Shown: positions 17,557 through 29,329, numbered from the stretch's first letter. The stretch is DNA of 64,000 nucleotides from Paracoccus spongiarum (GCF_030732095.1 NZ_JAVAMQ010000004.1:1-64000), one strand, 5' to 3'. Notes: a model not told the origin generated them from the sequence alone. Numbers and translations: made by a program.

Positions 17557-19928
17557 GCCTGCCGCCCGAGATTGCCGACTGGTTCGCCCGGCAGGGCTGG
17601 CAGCCCCATGCGCACCAGATCGACCTGCTGGAGGCGCGCGGCGACAGCCTTCTGATCGCGCCGACCGGCGGCGGCAAGACGCTGGCCGGGTTCCTGCCCT
17701 CGCTGGTTGACCTGCGCGATCCGCCGGGTGGGCTGCACACGTTGTATGTCTCGCCCCTGAAGGCGCTGACGGCGGATATCGCGCGCAACCTGGCCCGGCC
17801 GGTCGCCGATCTGGGGCTGCGGCTCAGGATCGAGGATCGCACCGGCGACACGCGGCCCGCGCAGCGCGCCCGGCAGCGCGTCGATCCGCCCGATATCCTG
17901 CTGACCACGCCGGAATCGCTGGCGCTGATGCTGTCCTATGAACAGGCGCCGCAGATCTTCGGCAGCCTGCGCCGGATCGTCCTGGACGAATTGCACGCGC
18001 TGGCCGAAAGCAGGCGCGGCGACCAGCTGATGCTGTGCCTTGCACGGCTGCGCCAACTGGCGCCGGGGCTGTCGGTCACCGGGCTGTCGGCCACGGTCGA
18101 GGACCCCGCCGGCCTTGCCCGCTTCATGGGTGGGGCGCGGATCATCCATGCCGATCCCGGCCCCGATCCCGACATCGCCATGCTGGCGACGGCGCGTCCG
18201 GCGCCCTGGGCAGGCGGCGGCGGGCACTACGCGATCCCCGAGATCCTGGCGCAGGTGAAGGCCGCGACCACGACCATCATCTTCATCAACACCCGCGCGC
18301 AGGCCGAGCTGTTCTTCCAGGCGCTGTGGGCCGCGAACGAGGAGAACCTGCCGATCGGGCTGCATCACGGCAGCCTGTCGCGCGAGGCGCGGCAGCGGGT
18401 CGAGACGGCGATGGCGGCGGGCCAGCTGCGCGCGGTCGTGGCGACCGGCAGCCTCGATCTGGGCATCGACTGGGGCGCGGTCGATCTGGTGATCCAGGTC
18501 GGCGCGCCGCGCAACGTCAAGCGGCTGGTCCAGCGGATCGGGCGGGCGAACCACCGCTACAACGCGCCTAGCCGGGCGCGGATCGTGCCGGCGAACCGCT
18601 TCGAGGTGATCGAATGCGTCGCCGCCCTGCAGGCGGTCAGCGCCCGCGATCTGGATGGCGATCCGCGCGGACCGGGACCGCTGGACGTGCTGTGCCAGCA
18701 CATCCTGCTGACCGCCTGCGCCGCGCCGTTCCGGGCCGACGCCCTGTTCGACGAGGTGCGCCGGGCCGGCCCCTATCGCGACCTGTCGCGCGACGATTTC
18801 GACGCCTGCCTCGATTTCGCGGCCACCGGGGGCTATGCGCTGCGGGCCTATGACCGCTGGCAGCGGCTGATGCTGCGGGACGGGGTCTGGCGGCTGCGCG
18901 ATCCGCGCGCGGCCCGCGACCTGCGCATGAATGTCGGCACCATCGTCGAGGCCGAGATGCTGAAGGTGCGGATGCGCGGGCGGGGCGGCGCGCCCCTCGG
19001 TGAGGTCGAGGAAGCCTTTGCCGCCAGCCTCGAGCCCGGCGACACCTTCCTGATCGGCGGGCAGACCGTCCGCTACGAGGGCCTGCGCGAAATGGTCGTC
19101 GAAGTGACCCGCCAGCCGACCCGCCAGCCCAAGATCGCGGTTTTCTCGGGACTGAAGCTGGCCACATCGACGCAGTTGTCGCATCGCGTGCAGGCGCTGA
19201 TCGGCGACCCGGCCGGTCACGACTCGCTGCCCCGCGACACCCGCGACTGGCTGGCGCTTCAGGCGGGGGTCAGTGCGCTGCCGCGCAAGGGCGTGCTGGT
19301 CAGCGAAAGCTTTTCCCATCAGGGGCGCTGGCATTTCGTGCTGTATGGCTTTGCCGGGCGGAATGCGCTGCAGACCCTGGGCCTGCTGATGACCCGCATG
19401 ATGGAGATGGCGGGACTGGGGCCGCTGGGATTTCTGGCAACCGATTACGCGCTGCTGGTCTGGTCGGTCGATCCGGTGACCGATCCCGCGCCGCTGCTGG
19501 ACCGCGCCGGTCTGCGCGAGGGGCTGGGCGACTGGCTGGCCGGCAATGCGGTAATGAAGCGGACCTTCCGCACTGTCGCGACCGTTGCCGGGCTGATCCA
19601 CCGCAACCTGCCGGGCCAGCGCAAGTCGGGCCGGCAGGCGACCTTTTCAAGCGACATCCTCTACGACACGCTGCGCCGCTTTGACCCCGGCCATCTGCTG
19701 CTGCGGATCACCGCCGACGAGGCCCGGCGGGGTCTTGTCGATTTTGACCGGATCGAAGACATGCTGGACAGCTCGCCCCGCCTCGACCACCGGATGCAGC
19801 ACCGGGTGACGCCGCTGGCGGCGCCCCTGATGCTGGAGGTCGGGCGCGTCCCCATCGCCGGGCAGGGGCGCGAGCGTCTGGCCGAGGAGGAGGCGGCGGC
19901 ATTGATGGTAGAGGCGGGGCTGGCGTGA
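17553..19928 (+). CDS. ligase-associated DEXH-box helicase (Lhr-core type)
   Basis: 791 residues. Walker A IAPTGGGKTLAGFLPSL (about 37-53), DEXH box VLDELHAL, motif III VTGLSATVED, and the second RecA domain with TTIIFINTRAQAEL, ATGSLDLGIDWGAVD and RLVQRIGRANHRYN. The C-terminal part (winged helix and Lhr-specific domain, FVLYGFAGRNALQTLGLLMTRM) is characteristic of Lhr-core proteins. It should unwind DNA or RNA:DNA with ATP. The GTG start sits inside the ligase stop, and its own stop overlaps the PdeM start, so stoichiometric translation is likely. Confidence 0.94.
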   Translation: MSLPPEIADWFARQGWQPHAHQIDLLEARGDSLLIAPTGGGKTLAGFLPSLVDLRDPPGGLHTLYVSPLKALTADIARNLARPVADLGLRLRIEDRTGDTRPAQRARQRVDPPDILLTTPESLALMLSYEQAPQIFGSLRRIVLDELHALAESRRGDQLMLCLARLRQLAPGLSVTGLSATVEDPAGLARFMGGARIIHADPGPDPDIAMLATARPAPWAGGGGHYAIPEILAQVKAATTTIIFINTRAQAELFFQALWAANEENLPIGLHHGSLSREARQRVETAMAAGQLRAVVATGSLDLGIDWGAVDLVIQVGAPRNVKRLVQRIGRANHRYNAPSRARIVPANRFEVIECVAALQAVSARDLDGDPRGPGPLDVLCQHILLTACAAPFRADALFDEVRRAGPYRDLSRDDFDACLDFAATGGYALRAYDRWQRLMLRDGVWRLRDPRAARDLRMNVGTIVEAEMLKVRMRGRGGAPLGEVEEAFAASLEPGDTFLIGGQTVRYEGLREMVVEVTRQPTRQPKIAVFSGLKLATSTQLSHRVQALIGDPAGHDSLPRDTRDWLALQAGVSALPRKGVLVSESFSHQGRWHFVLYGFAGRNALQTLGLLMTRMMEMAGLGPLGFLATDYALLVWSVDPVTDPAPLLDRAGLREGLGDWLAGNAVMKRTFRTVATVAGLIHRNLPGQRKSGRQATFSSDILYDTLRRFDPGHLLLRITADEARRGLVDFDRIEDMLDSSPRLDHRMQHRVTPLAAPLMLEVGRVPIAGQGRERLAEEEAAALMVEAGLA

Positions 19929-20617
19929 CAGCGCATCATTTCGACTTCGACGGCCACCATCTCCAGGCGCGTGCCTCGGGGGCGCTGTTCTGGCCCGCGC
20001 GGCGCTGGCTGATCGTGGCCGACCTGCATCTGGGCAAGTCCGAGCGGATCGCCCGGCGCGGCGGAACGCTGCTGCCGCCCTACGAGGCGCAGGCGACGAT
20101 GCAGCGCCTGGCCGAGGAGGTGGCGGCGACCGATCCGGCCGGCATCGTCAGCCTGGGCGACGGCTTCGATGACAATGCTGCCGCGGACGCCCTGCCCGAC
20201 GCGGTCCTGAGCGGGCTGCATGACCTGGCGCGGGGCCGCGACTGGCTGTGGATCGGCGGGAACCACGATCCTGCGCCGCTGTCCGCGCGCCTGCCGGGAC
20301 GCTGCCTGCCGGAACTGGCCGACGGGCTGGTGCTGCGCCACGCGGCCGGGACCGGGCCGGATGTGTCGGGGCATTACCACCCCTGCCTGCGGCTGGCCGG
20401 CGCGCGGCGGCGCTGTTTCCTGATCGGCACCGACCACCTGATCCTGCCGGCTTTCGGTGCCTATACGGGCGGTCTCTGCGCGACCGATCCCGTGCTGCGG
20501 CGACTGGTGCCGTCCGGTCTGGCCGTCGCCTGCGGCAGCCGGGCGCTGCCGGTGCCGTTGCCGCGCGCCGATGCCCGGGCGGCCTCGGCGCGGCCTCGGA
20601 TGCTGCGCTGGCGCTGA
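19925..20617 (+). CDS. pdeM: ligase-associated endonuclease PdeM (calcineurin-like phosphoesterase)
   Basis: 230 residues of the binuclear metallophosphoesterase fold. Metal motifs are seen in order: ADLHLGK (about 36-42, D-x-H), LGDGFDD (GD-x2-D), GGNHDP (GNHD) and SGHYHP (GHxH). This is the fourth member of the ligase-associated DNA-damage-response cluster. GTG at 19925 overlaps the helicase stop. The C-terminus is basic. Nuclease activity is assumed from the family name; the preferred DNA structure is unknown. Confidence 0.92.
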   Translation: MTAHHFDFDGHHLQARASGALFWPARRWLIVADLHLGKSERIARRGGTLLPPYEAQATMQRLAEEVAATDPAGIVSLGDGFDDNAAADALPDAVLSGLHDLARGRDWLWIGGNHDPAPLSARLPGRCLPELADGLVLRHAAGTGPDVSGHYHPCLRLAGARRRCFLIGTDHLILPAFGAYTGGLCATDPVLRRLVPSGLAVACGSRALPVPLPRADARAASARPRMLRWR

Positions 20618-20625
20618 TGCAGGAA

Positions 20626-20651
20626 GGGCCGGCGCGCATGGCGGCCGGCCC
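20626..20651. terminator. bidirectional hairpin between convergent pdeM and OMP genes
   Basis: GGGCCGGC and GCCGGCCC pair over 8 bases with a 10-base loop, between the two convergent stop codons. No T-run follows on either strand, so termination strength is uncertain. Confidence 0.45.
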
Positions 20652-20681
20652 CAAGCTCTTGCAGCGGTGCGATGTCCGCGA

Positions 20682-21431
20682 TCAGAAGCGGAAGTTCACG
20701 CCCAGCTTGACGTTCTGATGCTTCGGCGTGGCGACCGTGACGACCGAGTCGGCGCCATCGGCGAAGGTCGCGTCGGTGCTGCCGAAATCGCGATACTGGT
20801 ATTCGGCAAAGACCGACATGCGCTCGCTGACCTGACGCTCGACTCCCAGGCCCAGGACATAGCCATTGGCGGTATAGTCGTCGCTGCCGCTGCCCGAGGG
20901 GCCTTCAAGCTCGTAGGTGAAGTCGCCATAGTTCCAGCCGGCGGTGCCGTAGACCATGGTCTGCGGGTTGACCAGATAACCGGTCTTCAGCGTCAGTGCC
21001 GCGATGTAGTTCACCGAATTGCTGATCGTGCCCGACACGCCGCCTTCCGAGAAGTCCGCGCTGTCATCGACGCTGCCGCCTTCCAGAGACAGTTCCGGGC
21101 CATAGACCCACGAGCCGCGCTGCCAGCGATAGCCGCCATGCAGCGAGCCGGTCACGCCGCCGATGTCGAGGTCGGCCAGGCCGGTCGCGCGGCTGTCCAG
21201 CACGCCGCCGTCAAAGAAGTCCAGACCGACCTCGTCATCGCCGCCGAAGGAATAGCCCAGCGCGACGCCGCCATAGGCCCCGGCCCAGCTGGAGGCGGGC
21301 TCGACCGCGACCACCGGGCCGACGATCGGCGGGGTCGCGACCGGGGCGACGTAGCCGCCGGCAGCCGAGGCGCCTGCGGTCAGCATGGATGCGCCTGCAA
21401 TGGCAACGGCGGAGGTCAGGAAAATACGCAT
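20682..21431 (-). CDS. outer-membrane beta-barrel protein (OmpA/Omp25-like porin family)
   Basis: 249 residues with a signal peptide (MRIFLTSAVAIAGASMLTAGASA). The mature protein has alternating amphipathic strands with turns rich in Asp, Gly and Ser (WAGAYGGVALGYSFGGDDEVG, GVTGSLHGGYRWQ, YGTAGWNYGDFTYE, YQYRDFGSTDATF) and ends in VNFRF, the terminal aromatic residue expected for BAM insertion. Probably an 8-stranded barrel; no OmpA peptidoglycan domain. A GAGGAA ribosome site precedes ATG 21431. Function likely structural or permeability-related. Confidence 0.85.
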   Translation of the reverse strand: MRIFLTSAVAIAGASMLTAGASAAGGYVAPVATPPIVGPVVAVEPASSWAGAYGGVALGYSFGGDDEVGLDFFDGGVLDSRATGLADLDIGGVTGSLHGGYRWQRGSWVYGPELSLEGGSVDDSADFSEGGVSGTISNSVNYIAALTLKTGYLVNPQTMVYGTAGWNYGDFTYELEGPSGSGSDDYTANGYVLGLGVERQVSERMSVFAEYQYRDFGSTDATFADGADSVVTVATPKHQNVKLGVNFRF

Positions 21432-21605
21432 CTCGGAATTCCTCGGTTATGGACGGCCCTGCGAGAGGATCCGCATCGTGCAACTTTGACTTGTGATATG
21501 GGCGGCAGGGGTCGCAATGCAATGTCGCGCGGCAGTTGCGCTGCCCCGACGGCGCTGTTTCGCCGCAGGCGCGACGTTTCTACAACAGGTCCGGCGCCGC
21601 GCGGC

Positions 21606-24050
<2,445 letters not shown>

Positions 24051-24195
24051 TCATTCCTGTCGTTCCTCGCCCGATATAGGCGCTTGGCGCGGCAAAGTCA
24101 CGGCAATCCCACGGTTTTTCGCGCCGAAAGGTGTTTCGTTGCGGCGCGCGGCGGGGCGGCTGCGGAATCGCTCTGCCGGGGGCGCCGCGACGCCT

Positions 24196-24831
24196 TCAGC
24201 CAGCCAGGATTTGGCCGGCAAGAATGGCCAGCCCCACCGCGATCAGCAGCGCCCCCGAGATGCGGTTCATCCGCCGCAGCCCGGCCGGCGTGGCCAGCCT
24301 CTGCCGCGCGGCCGCGACGGCGCCGCCCATCGCCAGGTTCAGAAGGAACGGGATCGCGGCCGACATCGCCACGATCACCGCGACATCGCTTGCCTTGATG
24401 CGCGCGACGTCGAAGAAGCCCGGCAGCACGCCCACATAGAACAGCGCCGCCTTGGGGTTGCCCGCGATGGCCAGAAGCCCGGCCGAAAAGCCGGCCCAGC
24501 GCCCGCGCCGGGTCAGTCGCGAATCCCCCGCGACCGGGGCGCCGGCATGACGCCACAGCGCCACGCCCATGCCCAGGAACACCACCGCCGCGATCCAGCG
24601 CAGGGCATTCAGCACCTCGCCCTGCTGGCCGACAAGAACCGCCAGCCCGAAGATCGCGACCAGCGGCCACAGCATGTCGCCAAGCGCCACGCCGATGGCC
24701 AGCGGCCAGACGCCGCGGAAGCCCGAGGCCAGCGCGCGGGCCATGATCGCCACCCAGACCGGGCCGGGCGTCAGCCAGATCGCCACCATCGCGCCCGCAT
24801 AGAGCCAGATCGATTCGCCGGTCAGGGTCAT
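24196..24831 (-). CDS. LysE-family amino-acid exporter
   Basis: 211 residues with five to six hydrophobic helices. The TPGPVWVAIMARALASGFRGVWPLAIGVALGD segment after the first helix is the LysE/RhtB signature. The family exports amino acids such as lysine, homoserine or threonine. Its ATG overlaps the recF stop (ATGA at 24828-24831), so it is translationally coupled to a replication/repair gene although its product is a carrier, an odd insertion in an otherwise conserved block. Confidence 0.87.
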   Translation of the reverse strand: MTLTGESIWLYAGAMVAIWLTPGPVWVAIMARALASGFRGVWPLAIGVALGDMLWPLVAIFGLAVLVGQQGEVLNALRWIAAVVFLGMGVALWRHAGAPVAGDSRLTRRGRWAGFSAGLLAIAGNPKAALFYVGVLPGFFDVARIKASDVAVIVAMSAAIPFLLNLAMGGAVAAARQRLATPAGLRRMNRISGALLIAVGLAILAGQILAG

Positions 24832-25901
24832 GGCGCCTCCTCGGCGGTCGAGGCGCCGTCGGTCCTGACGACCCGCAGGCGACGGGCGCGCGGTCCGAAG
24901 GCCGCGAACAGTTCGTCGCCGGTGCCGGTCAGCAGGGCCTGCGCGGGCAGGGCGCAGATCCGGTCATACAGCGCCGCGCGGCGATCGGCGTCCAGATGCG
25001 CCGCCACCTCGTCCAGCAGCAGGACGACCGGCTGGTCCGACAGGGCGCGGGCATTGGCAAGGATCAGCGACAGCAGCAGGGCCTTCTGCTCGCCGGTCGA
25101 GGACAGCGCGGCCGGCATGTCCTGCGGCCCCCAGCTCGCGCCGAGGTCGGCGCGGTGCGGGCCGGTCAGGCTGCGGCCCGCCGCCAGATCGCGCGGCCGC
25201 ATCGCCGCCAGCCGGTCGGCGATGCTGGCGGGGTCCGCGTCGCAGGCATGTCCCTCGCCCGGCAGCAGCGCCAGCGTCGCGGCCGGAAATCCCGCGCCGT
25301 CCTGCGCGGCGATGATCGTCGACAGTGCCGACAGCCGGTTGCGGGTCAGCGCCGCGCCGGCCTCGGCCATCTGCGCCTCCAGCGCGCGATACCAGCCCGG
25401 ATCGGCGACCTGGTCCTTCAGCAGGCGGTTGCGCTCGCGCATGGCACGGTCATAGCCAAGTGCCAGATCGGCGTGATCGGGCATCAGGCTCAGCGTCAGG
25501 CGGTCCAGAAAGCGCCGCCGCGTGTCGGGCGGGTCGGTCCACAGCCGGTCCATCGCCGGCACCAGCCAGATCACCCGCAGCAGGCGGCCAAGCGCCGTCT
25601 GCGTCACCGGCTTGTCATCCACCACCACGCCGCGGGTCTGGCCCGGAGGCGCCGCGGTCTCGATGCTGCTGTCGCCAAGCCGGGCGCGGATCCGCCAGCC
25701 GGCCGCCCGGCCCTGCCGCGCCTGGTCGGGCGCGGCGGCCCCGCGCAGCCCCCGGCCAGGGGCCAGCATCGACACGGCTTCCAGGATGTTGGTCTTGCCC
25801 GAGCCGTTCGGCCCGAAGATCGCCAGCGGCCGGTGGTCGAGATCCAGATCGAGCCGCGGCCAGGACCGGAACTGCGCCAGCGTCAGCCGTGAAAGCGTCA
25901 C
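24828..25901 (-). CDS. recF: DNA replication and repair protein RecF
   Basis: 357 residues of the SMC-like ATPase family. Walker A is FGPNGSGKTNILEAVSML at about 30-47, the signature region STGEQKALLLSLILANAR, and Walker B VVLLLDEVAAHLD. RecF helps load RecA at gaps with RecO and RecR. The start is a GTG at 25901 that overlaps the dnaN stop (GTGA), giving coupled translation. Length is normal. Confidence 0.96.
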   Translation of the reverse strand: MTLSRLTLAQFRSWPRLDLDLDHRPLAIFGPNGSGKTNILEAVSMLAPGRGLRGAAAPDQARQGRAAGWRIRARLGDSSIETAAPPGQTRGVVVDDKPVTQTALGRLLRVIWLVPAMDRLWTDPPDTRRRFLDRLTLSLMPDHADLALGYDRAMRERNRLLKDQVADPGWYRALEAQMAEAGAALTRNRLSALSTIIAAQDGAGFPAATLALLPGEGHACDADPASIADRLAAMRPRDLAAGRSLTGPHRADLGASWGPQDMPAALSSTGEQKALLLSLILANARALSDQPVVLLLDEVAAHLDADRRAALYDRICALPAQALLTGTGDELFAAFGPRARRLRVVRTDGASTAEEAP

Positions 25902-27016
25902 ACCCGCATCGGCATGACAACATAGATGGCGCTGGTGTCGCTGCCCTCGCGGATCAGCGCCGCATCGCCCGAGCCGTTGAACATGAACACCGCGTTGTCG
26001 CGATCGACCTGGCTGGCGATTTCCTGCAGGTACTTGGCGTTGAAGCCGATTTCCAGCGGATCGTCGGCATAGGCCACGATCAGTTCCTCCTCGGCGGCGC
26101 CGGCATCGGGGGCGTTGACCGACAGGATCAGCCGGTCGCCGTCCAGGGCCAGCTTGACCGCCCGCGACCGTTCGCTGCTGACGGTGGCCACGCGGTCCAC
26201 GGCGCGGGCGAAATCGCTGGCATCGACCTCCAGCTTGCGGGCGTTGTTGGCAGGAATGACGCGGCTGTAGTCGGGAAAGGTGCCGTCGATGACCTTCGAT
26301 GTCAGGGTGATGGTCGGAGTGGCAAAGCGCACCTTGGTCTCGCTGACCGATACGGCGATGTCGGTGTCGTCGTCGTCCAGCAGCTTGCGCAGTTCGGCCA
26401 CCGTCTTGCGCGGCACGATCACGCCGGGCATGTCCGCCGCGCCCTCGGGCAGGGGCGCGTCGATCCGCGCCAGCCGGTGCCCGTCGGTGGCCACGCAGCG
26501 CAGCACCGGTCCGTCCTCGGACTGTGCGACATGCATGTAGACGCCGTTCAGGTAATAGCGCGTCTCCTCGGTCGAGATGGCGAATTTCGACTTGTCGAAC
26601 AGCCGCCGCAGCACGCCGGCCGGGGCGGTGAAATTGGCGCCGTATTCGGACGAGGCCATGACCGGGAAATCCTCGCGCGGCAGGGTGGCGAGGTTGAAGT
26701 TCGACCGCCCGGCCTGCACCGCCAGCCGGCCGGCCGCGTCGTCGGAGGTGATCTGGACCAGCGCCCCGTCGGGCAGCTTGCGCGCGATCTCGTTCAGCAT
26801 CACCGCGCTGACGGTGGTGGCGCCGGGGCGTTCCACCTGGGCCGTGGCCCGGTCAACCACCTCGGTGTCAAGGTCGGTGGCGCGAAAGCTGACGCCATCG
26901 GGGGTGGCCTCGATCAGCACATTGGCCAGGATCGGGATGGTGTTGCGCCGCTCCACGACCGACTGGGCCTGTGACACGGCCTTGACCAGAACGGCGCGCT
27001 CGATCGAGAATTTCAT
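25898..27016 (-). CDS. dnaN: DNA polymerase III beta sliding clamp
   Basis: 372 residues comprising three similar clamp domains. N-terminal MKFSIERAVLVKAVSQAQSVVERRNTIPILANVLIE, middle TRYYLNGVYMH and ATDGHRLA, and C-terminal MPMRV at the end of the last strand are all typical. The clamp encircles DNA and tethers Pol III and repair factors such as MutS, which is also encoded in this window. Its stop overlaps recF. A 96-base spacer separates it from dnaA and contains a short ACCGCC/GGCGGT hairpin at 27070-27087. Confidence 0.97.
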   Translation of the reverse strand: MKFSIERAVLVKAVSQAQSVVERRNTIPILANVLIEATPDGVSFRATDLDTEVVDRATAQVERPGATTVSAVMLNEIARKLPDGALVQITSDDAAGRLAVQAGRSNFNLATLPREDFPVMASSEYGANFTAPAGVLRRLFDKSKFAISTEETRYYLNGVYMHVAQSEDGPVLRCVATDGHRLARIDAPLPEGAADMPGVIVPRKTVAELRKLLDDDDTDIAVSVSETKVRFATPTITLTSKVIDGTFPDYSRVIPANNARKLEVDASDFARAVDRVATVSSERSRAVKLALDGDRLILSVNAPDAGAAEEELIVAYADDPLEIGFNAKYLQEIASQVDRDNAVFMFNGSGDAALIREGSDTSAIYVVMPMRV

Positions 27017-27112
27017 TGCTGATCCCTGTCCCTGAACCCCACCGGCCGCTTTGCCGGACCTGATTTGTAACCGCCTGCCGGGGCGGTCACAAGGTTTTCA
27101 TGCGGGGCGGTT

Positions 27113-28510
27113 TCAGGCTTCCAGAAGCCGCTTCAGAAGGGTGATGTCCTCGGCCACGGCGTGGTCGTCCTGGGCCAGCTCCTCGACCTTGCGCACGCCA
27201 TGCATGATGGTGGTGTGGTCGCGCCCGCCAAAGCGCCGGCCGATCTCGGGCAGGCTGCGGCTGGTCAGCTGCTTCGACAGATACATGGCGATCTGCCGGG
27301 GCCGGGCGACGTTGCGGGCGCGCTTGGGGCCGATCAGGTCGGCCAGCCTGATGTTGTAATGCTCGGCGACCTTGCGCTGGATGTCGTCGATGCTGATCTT
27401 GCGGTCGTTGGTGCGCAGGATGTCGGCCAGGCATTCCTGCGCGACCTCCAGGGTGATCTCGCGGCGCAGCAGGCTGGCATGGGCGAACAGGCGTTGCAGC
27501 GCGCCCTCCAGCACGCGGACGTTGGTCGTGATCCGGTGCGCCAGGAATTCCAGCACGCCCCTGCCGATCTCGAGGTCGGGATGCTGGGCGCGGAACGCCT
27601 CGGTCTTGGATTGCAGGATGCCCAGGCGCAACTCGTAGGTGGTCGGGTGCAGGTCCACGATCAGCCCGCAGGACAGCCGCGACTTGATCCGTTCCTCCAG
27701 CCCCTTGATCTCGGCCGGGGCGCGGTCCGCCGAAATGACGATCTGCTTGCCCTGATCGACCAGGGCATTGAAGGTGTGGAAGAATTCCTCCTGCGTGCTG
27801 TCCTTGCCGGCGATGAACTGCACGTCGTCGACCATCAGCATGTGGACATTGCGGAACAGGCTCTTGAAATCCATGATCGAGCTTTCGCGCAGCGCCTGCA
27901 CGAAGCGGTACATGAACTGTTCGGCCGACAGGTACAGCACCCGCGCTTCGGGATGGCGGGCCTGGTGTTCATGGGCGATGGCATGCATCAGGTGGGTCTT
28001 GCCAAGCCCCACGCCGCCATAGAGGAACAGCGGGTTGAAGCCGACCGGGCCGCCCTCGGCCACGCGGCGCGCGGCGGCATGGGCCAGCTCGTTGGGCTTG
28101 CCGACGACGAAATTGCCGAAGGTGAAGCGCGGGTCCAGCGGCGCGCAGAGGTCGGGCCGGGCGCCGCCGCGCACCGTCGCCGGGGCCGCCTGCGCCGCGG
28201 TCCGTCCGGCGCGCGGGGCCGCCTGATCCTCGGCGGCCCCCGCGCTGGCGGCGCCGCGGGCGGAGGCGGCCGTCGGCTCGACATCGAAGCGCACCCGCTC
28301 GACCGAGGGTTCGAGGCGGCTCAGCTCGCCCAGGATGTTGCTGGCGAAATGCCGGTTGACCCAGTCCGACACAAAGCGGGTCGGGCTGGCGAAGCGCGCC
28401 ACGCCATCATCGACCGCCGTCAGCCGCAGGGGCTTGATCCAATGATTGAAATTGTTCGGTCCCACGCGCTTTTCCAGTTCCGCGCATGCCTGACCCCAGA
28501 TGTCGTCCAT
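27113..28510 (-). CDS. dnaA: chromosomal replication initiator DnaA
   Basis: 465 residues. Domain I (MDDIWGQACAELEKRVG), a low-complexity Ala/Pro/Arg linker (about 85-125), and the AAA+ domain with Walker A GGVGLGKTHLMHAI, Walker B MVDDVQFIAGK and sensor residues, then domain IV with the DnaA signature RDHTTIMHGVRKVEEL that reads DnaA boxes. The frame also opens with a TTG one codon earlier (28513); ATG at 28510 is chosen. Ribosome site weak. Promoter presumably lies in the 455-base upstream spacer. Confidence 0.97.
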   Translation of the reverse strand: MDDIWGQACAELEKRVGPNNFNHWIKPLRLTAVDDGVARFASPTRFVSDWVNRHFASNILGELSRLEPSVERVRFDVEPTAASARGAASAGAAEDQAAPRAGRTAAQAAPATVRGGARPDLCAPLDPRFTFGNFVVGKPNELAHAAARRVAEGGPVGFNPLFLYGGVGLGKTHLMHAIAHEHQARHPEARVLYLSAEQFMYRFVQALRESSIMDFKSLFRNVHMLMVDDVQFIAGKDSTQEEFFHTFNALVDQGKQIVISADRAPAEIKGLEERIKSRLSCGLIVDLHPTTYELRLGILQSKTEAFRAQHPDLEIGRGVLEFLAHRITTNVRVLEGALQRLFAHASLLRREITLEVAQECLADILRTNDRKISIDDIQRKVAEHYNIRLADLIGPKRARNVARPRQIAMYLSKQLTSRSLPEIGRRFGGRDHTTIMHGVRKVEELAQDDHAVAEDITLLKRLLEA

Positions 28511-28965
28511 CAAATCGCCCTATCCGTTCCTGTCCCCGGCCCCCGTCGGTTCTCCGACGAGACAGGATCCCCGCGCCCCGGGCCGCGAACAGGCAATGTC
28601 TCACTCCTGCGGCGAAAGCCGCATGAGTGGGCGTCAGCCCGACACGAACTATAGACACAGGTTCCCGGGTGGCCGGTGGCAGCCGACCGCCTGAAAACCC
28701 GAGGGCTGAAGAGAGCAATCTCTGCTTCGCCGCCCTGCTGCGCGCCTGCCGGATGATACCCGGCAAGGGCGCGCGGCCCGTCCCCCAAAGCGACGTGAAT
28801 CGCAGGCTGAAACTAGCAACAGCCGCGAAGCCTCCGCAACCGAACTATGCGCTTGACAGAAGCTTTGCCGGATCGAATCTGCGAGGGCATTGACTCGGAA
28901 GTAAAAATTCTTAAAGCCGTTGATTATTAACGCTTTCTTAACACATTTTGCAGGTGCAGAAAGAA
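28511..28965. other. dnaA-rpsT intergenic region, AT-rich tract
   Basis: Gene-free stretch upstream of dnaA. Most is GC-rich, but about 28895-28950 is strikingly AT-rich (AAAAATTCTTAAAG, GATTATTAACGC, TTCTTAACAC). This is a plausible dnaA promoter region and possible unwinding element. By eye I find no canonical TTATNCACA DnaA box, so an origin is not supported here. No ORF with convincing coding character is seen. Confidence 0.4.
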
Positions 28966-28999
28966 AGATCCGGCGCGAACAACGGTTCGCGCCGGATCT
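28966..28999 (-). terminator. strong Rho-independent terminator of rpsT
   Basis: AGATCCGGCGCGAAC pairs perfectly with GTTCGCGCCGGATCT (15 bp) around a 4-base loop; on the minus strand it is followed by TTTCTTTC. It lies 60 bases after the rpsT stop and isolates rpsT from dnaA. Confidence 0.85.
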
Positions 29000-29059
29000 G
29001 GGAAAGGGGGGCTTCGCAAGCCGAATTGCAGCGTTTTTCGCGGTCCCGGACGGCCCGTC

Positions 29060-29329
29060 TCAGGCGGTCGCCAGGGCCTTCACGCGGGCCGCCAGACGCG
29101 ACACTTTCCGCGCCGCAGTATTCTTGTGGACGACGCCCTTGGTGACGCCGCGCATCAGTTCCGGCTGGGCGGCCTTCAGCGCGTCGCGGGCGGCCTCGGC
29201 ATTGCCGCTGGCGATCGCCTCCTCGACCTTGCGCAGGAAGGTGCGGATGCGCGAGCGGCGGGCCTTGTTGATGTCGGTGCGGCGCTCGATCTGGCGGGCG
29301 CGCTTCTTCGACTGGGGCGTATTGGCCAT
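29060..29329 (-). CDS. rpsT: 30S ribosomal protein S20
   Basis: 89-residue, very basic helical protein. [34 protein letters not shown] and the alanine-rich second half ([34 protein letters not shown]) match S20 end to end. It binds 16S rRNA early in small-subunit assembly. Monocistronic with its own terminator. Position next to dnaA is typical of alphaproteobacteria. Confidence 0.97.
   Translation of the reverse strand: MANTPQSKKRARQIERRTDINKARRSRIRTFLRKVEEAIASGNAEAARDALKAAQPELMRGVTKGVVHKNTAARKVSRLAARVKALATA

Noticed and set aside
27070..27087. Hairpin between dnaA and dnaN as a terminator
   Set aside because: Only a 6-bp stem with no T-run; dnaN probably shares readthrough or has its own promoter, so it is not called.
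28511..28965. Annotation as oriC
   Set aside because: AT-rich and next to dnaA, but no DnaA-box cluster was found by eye.
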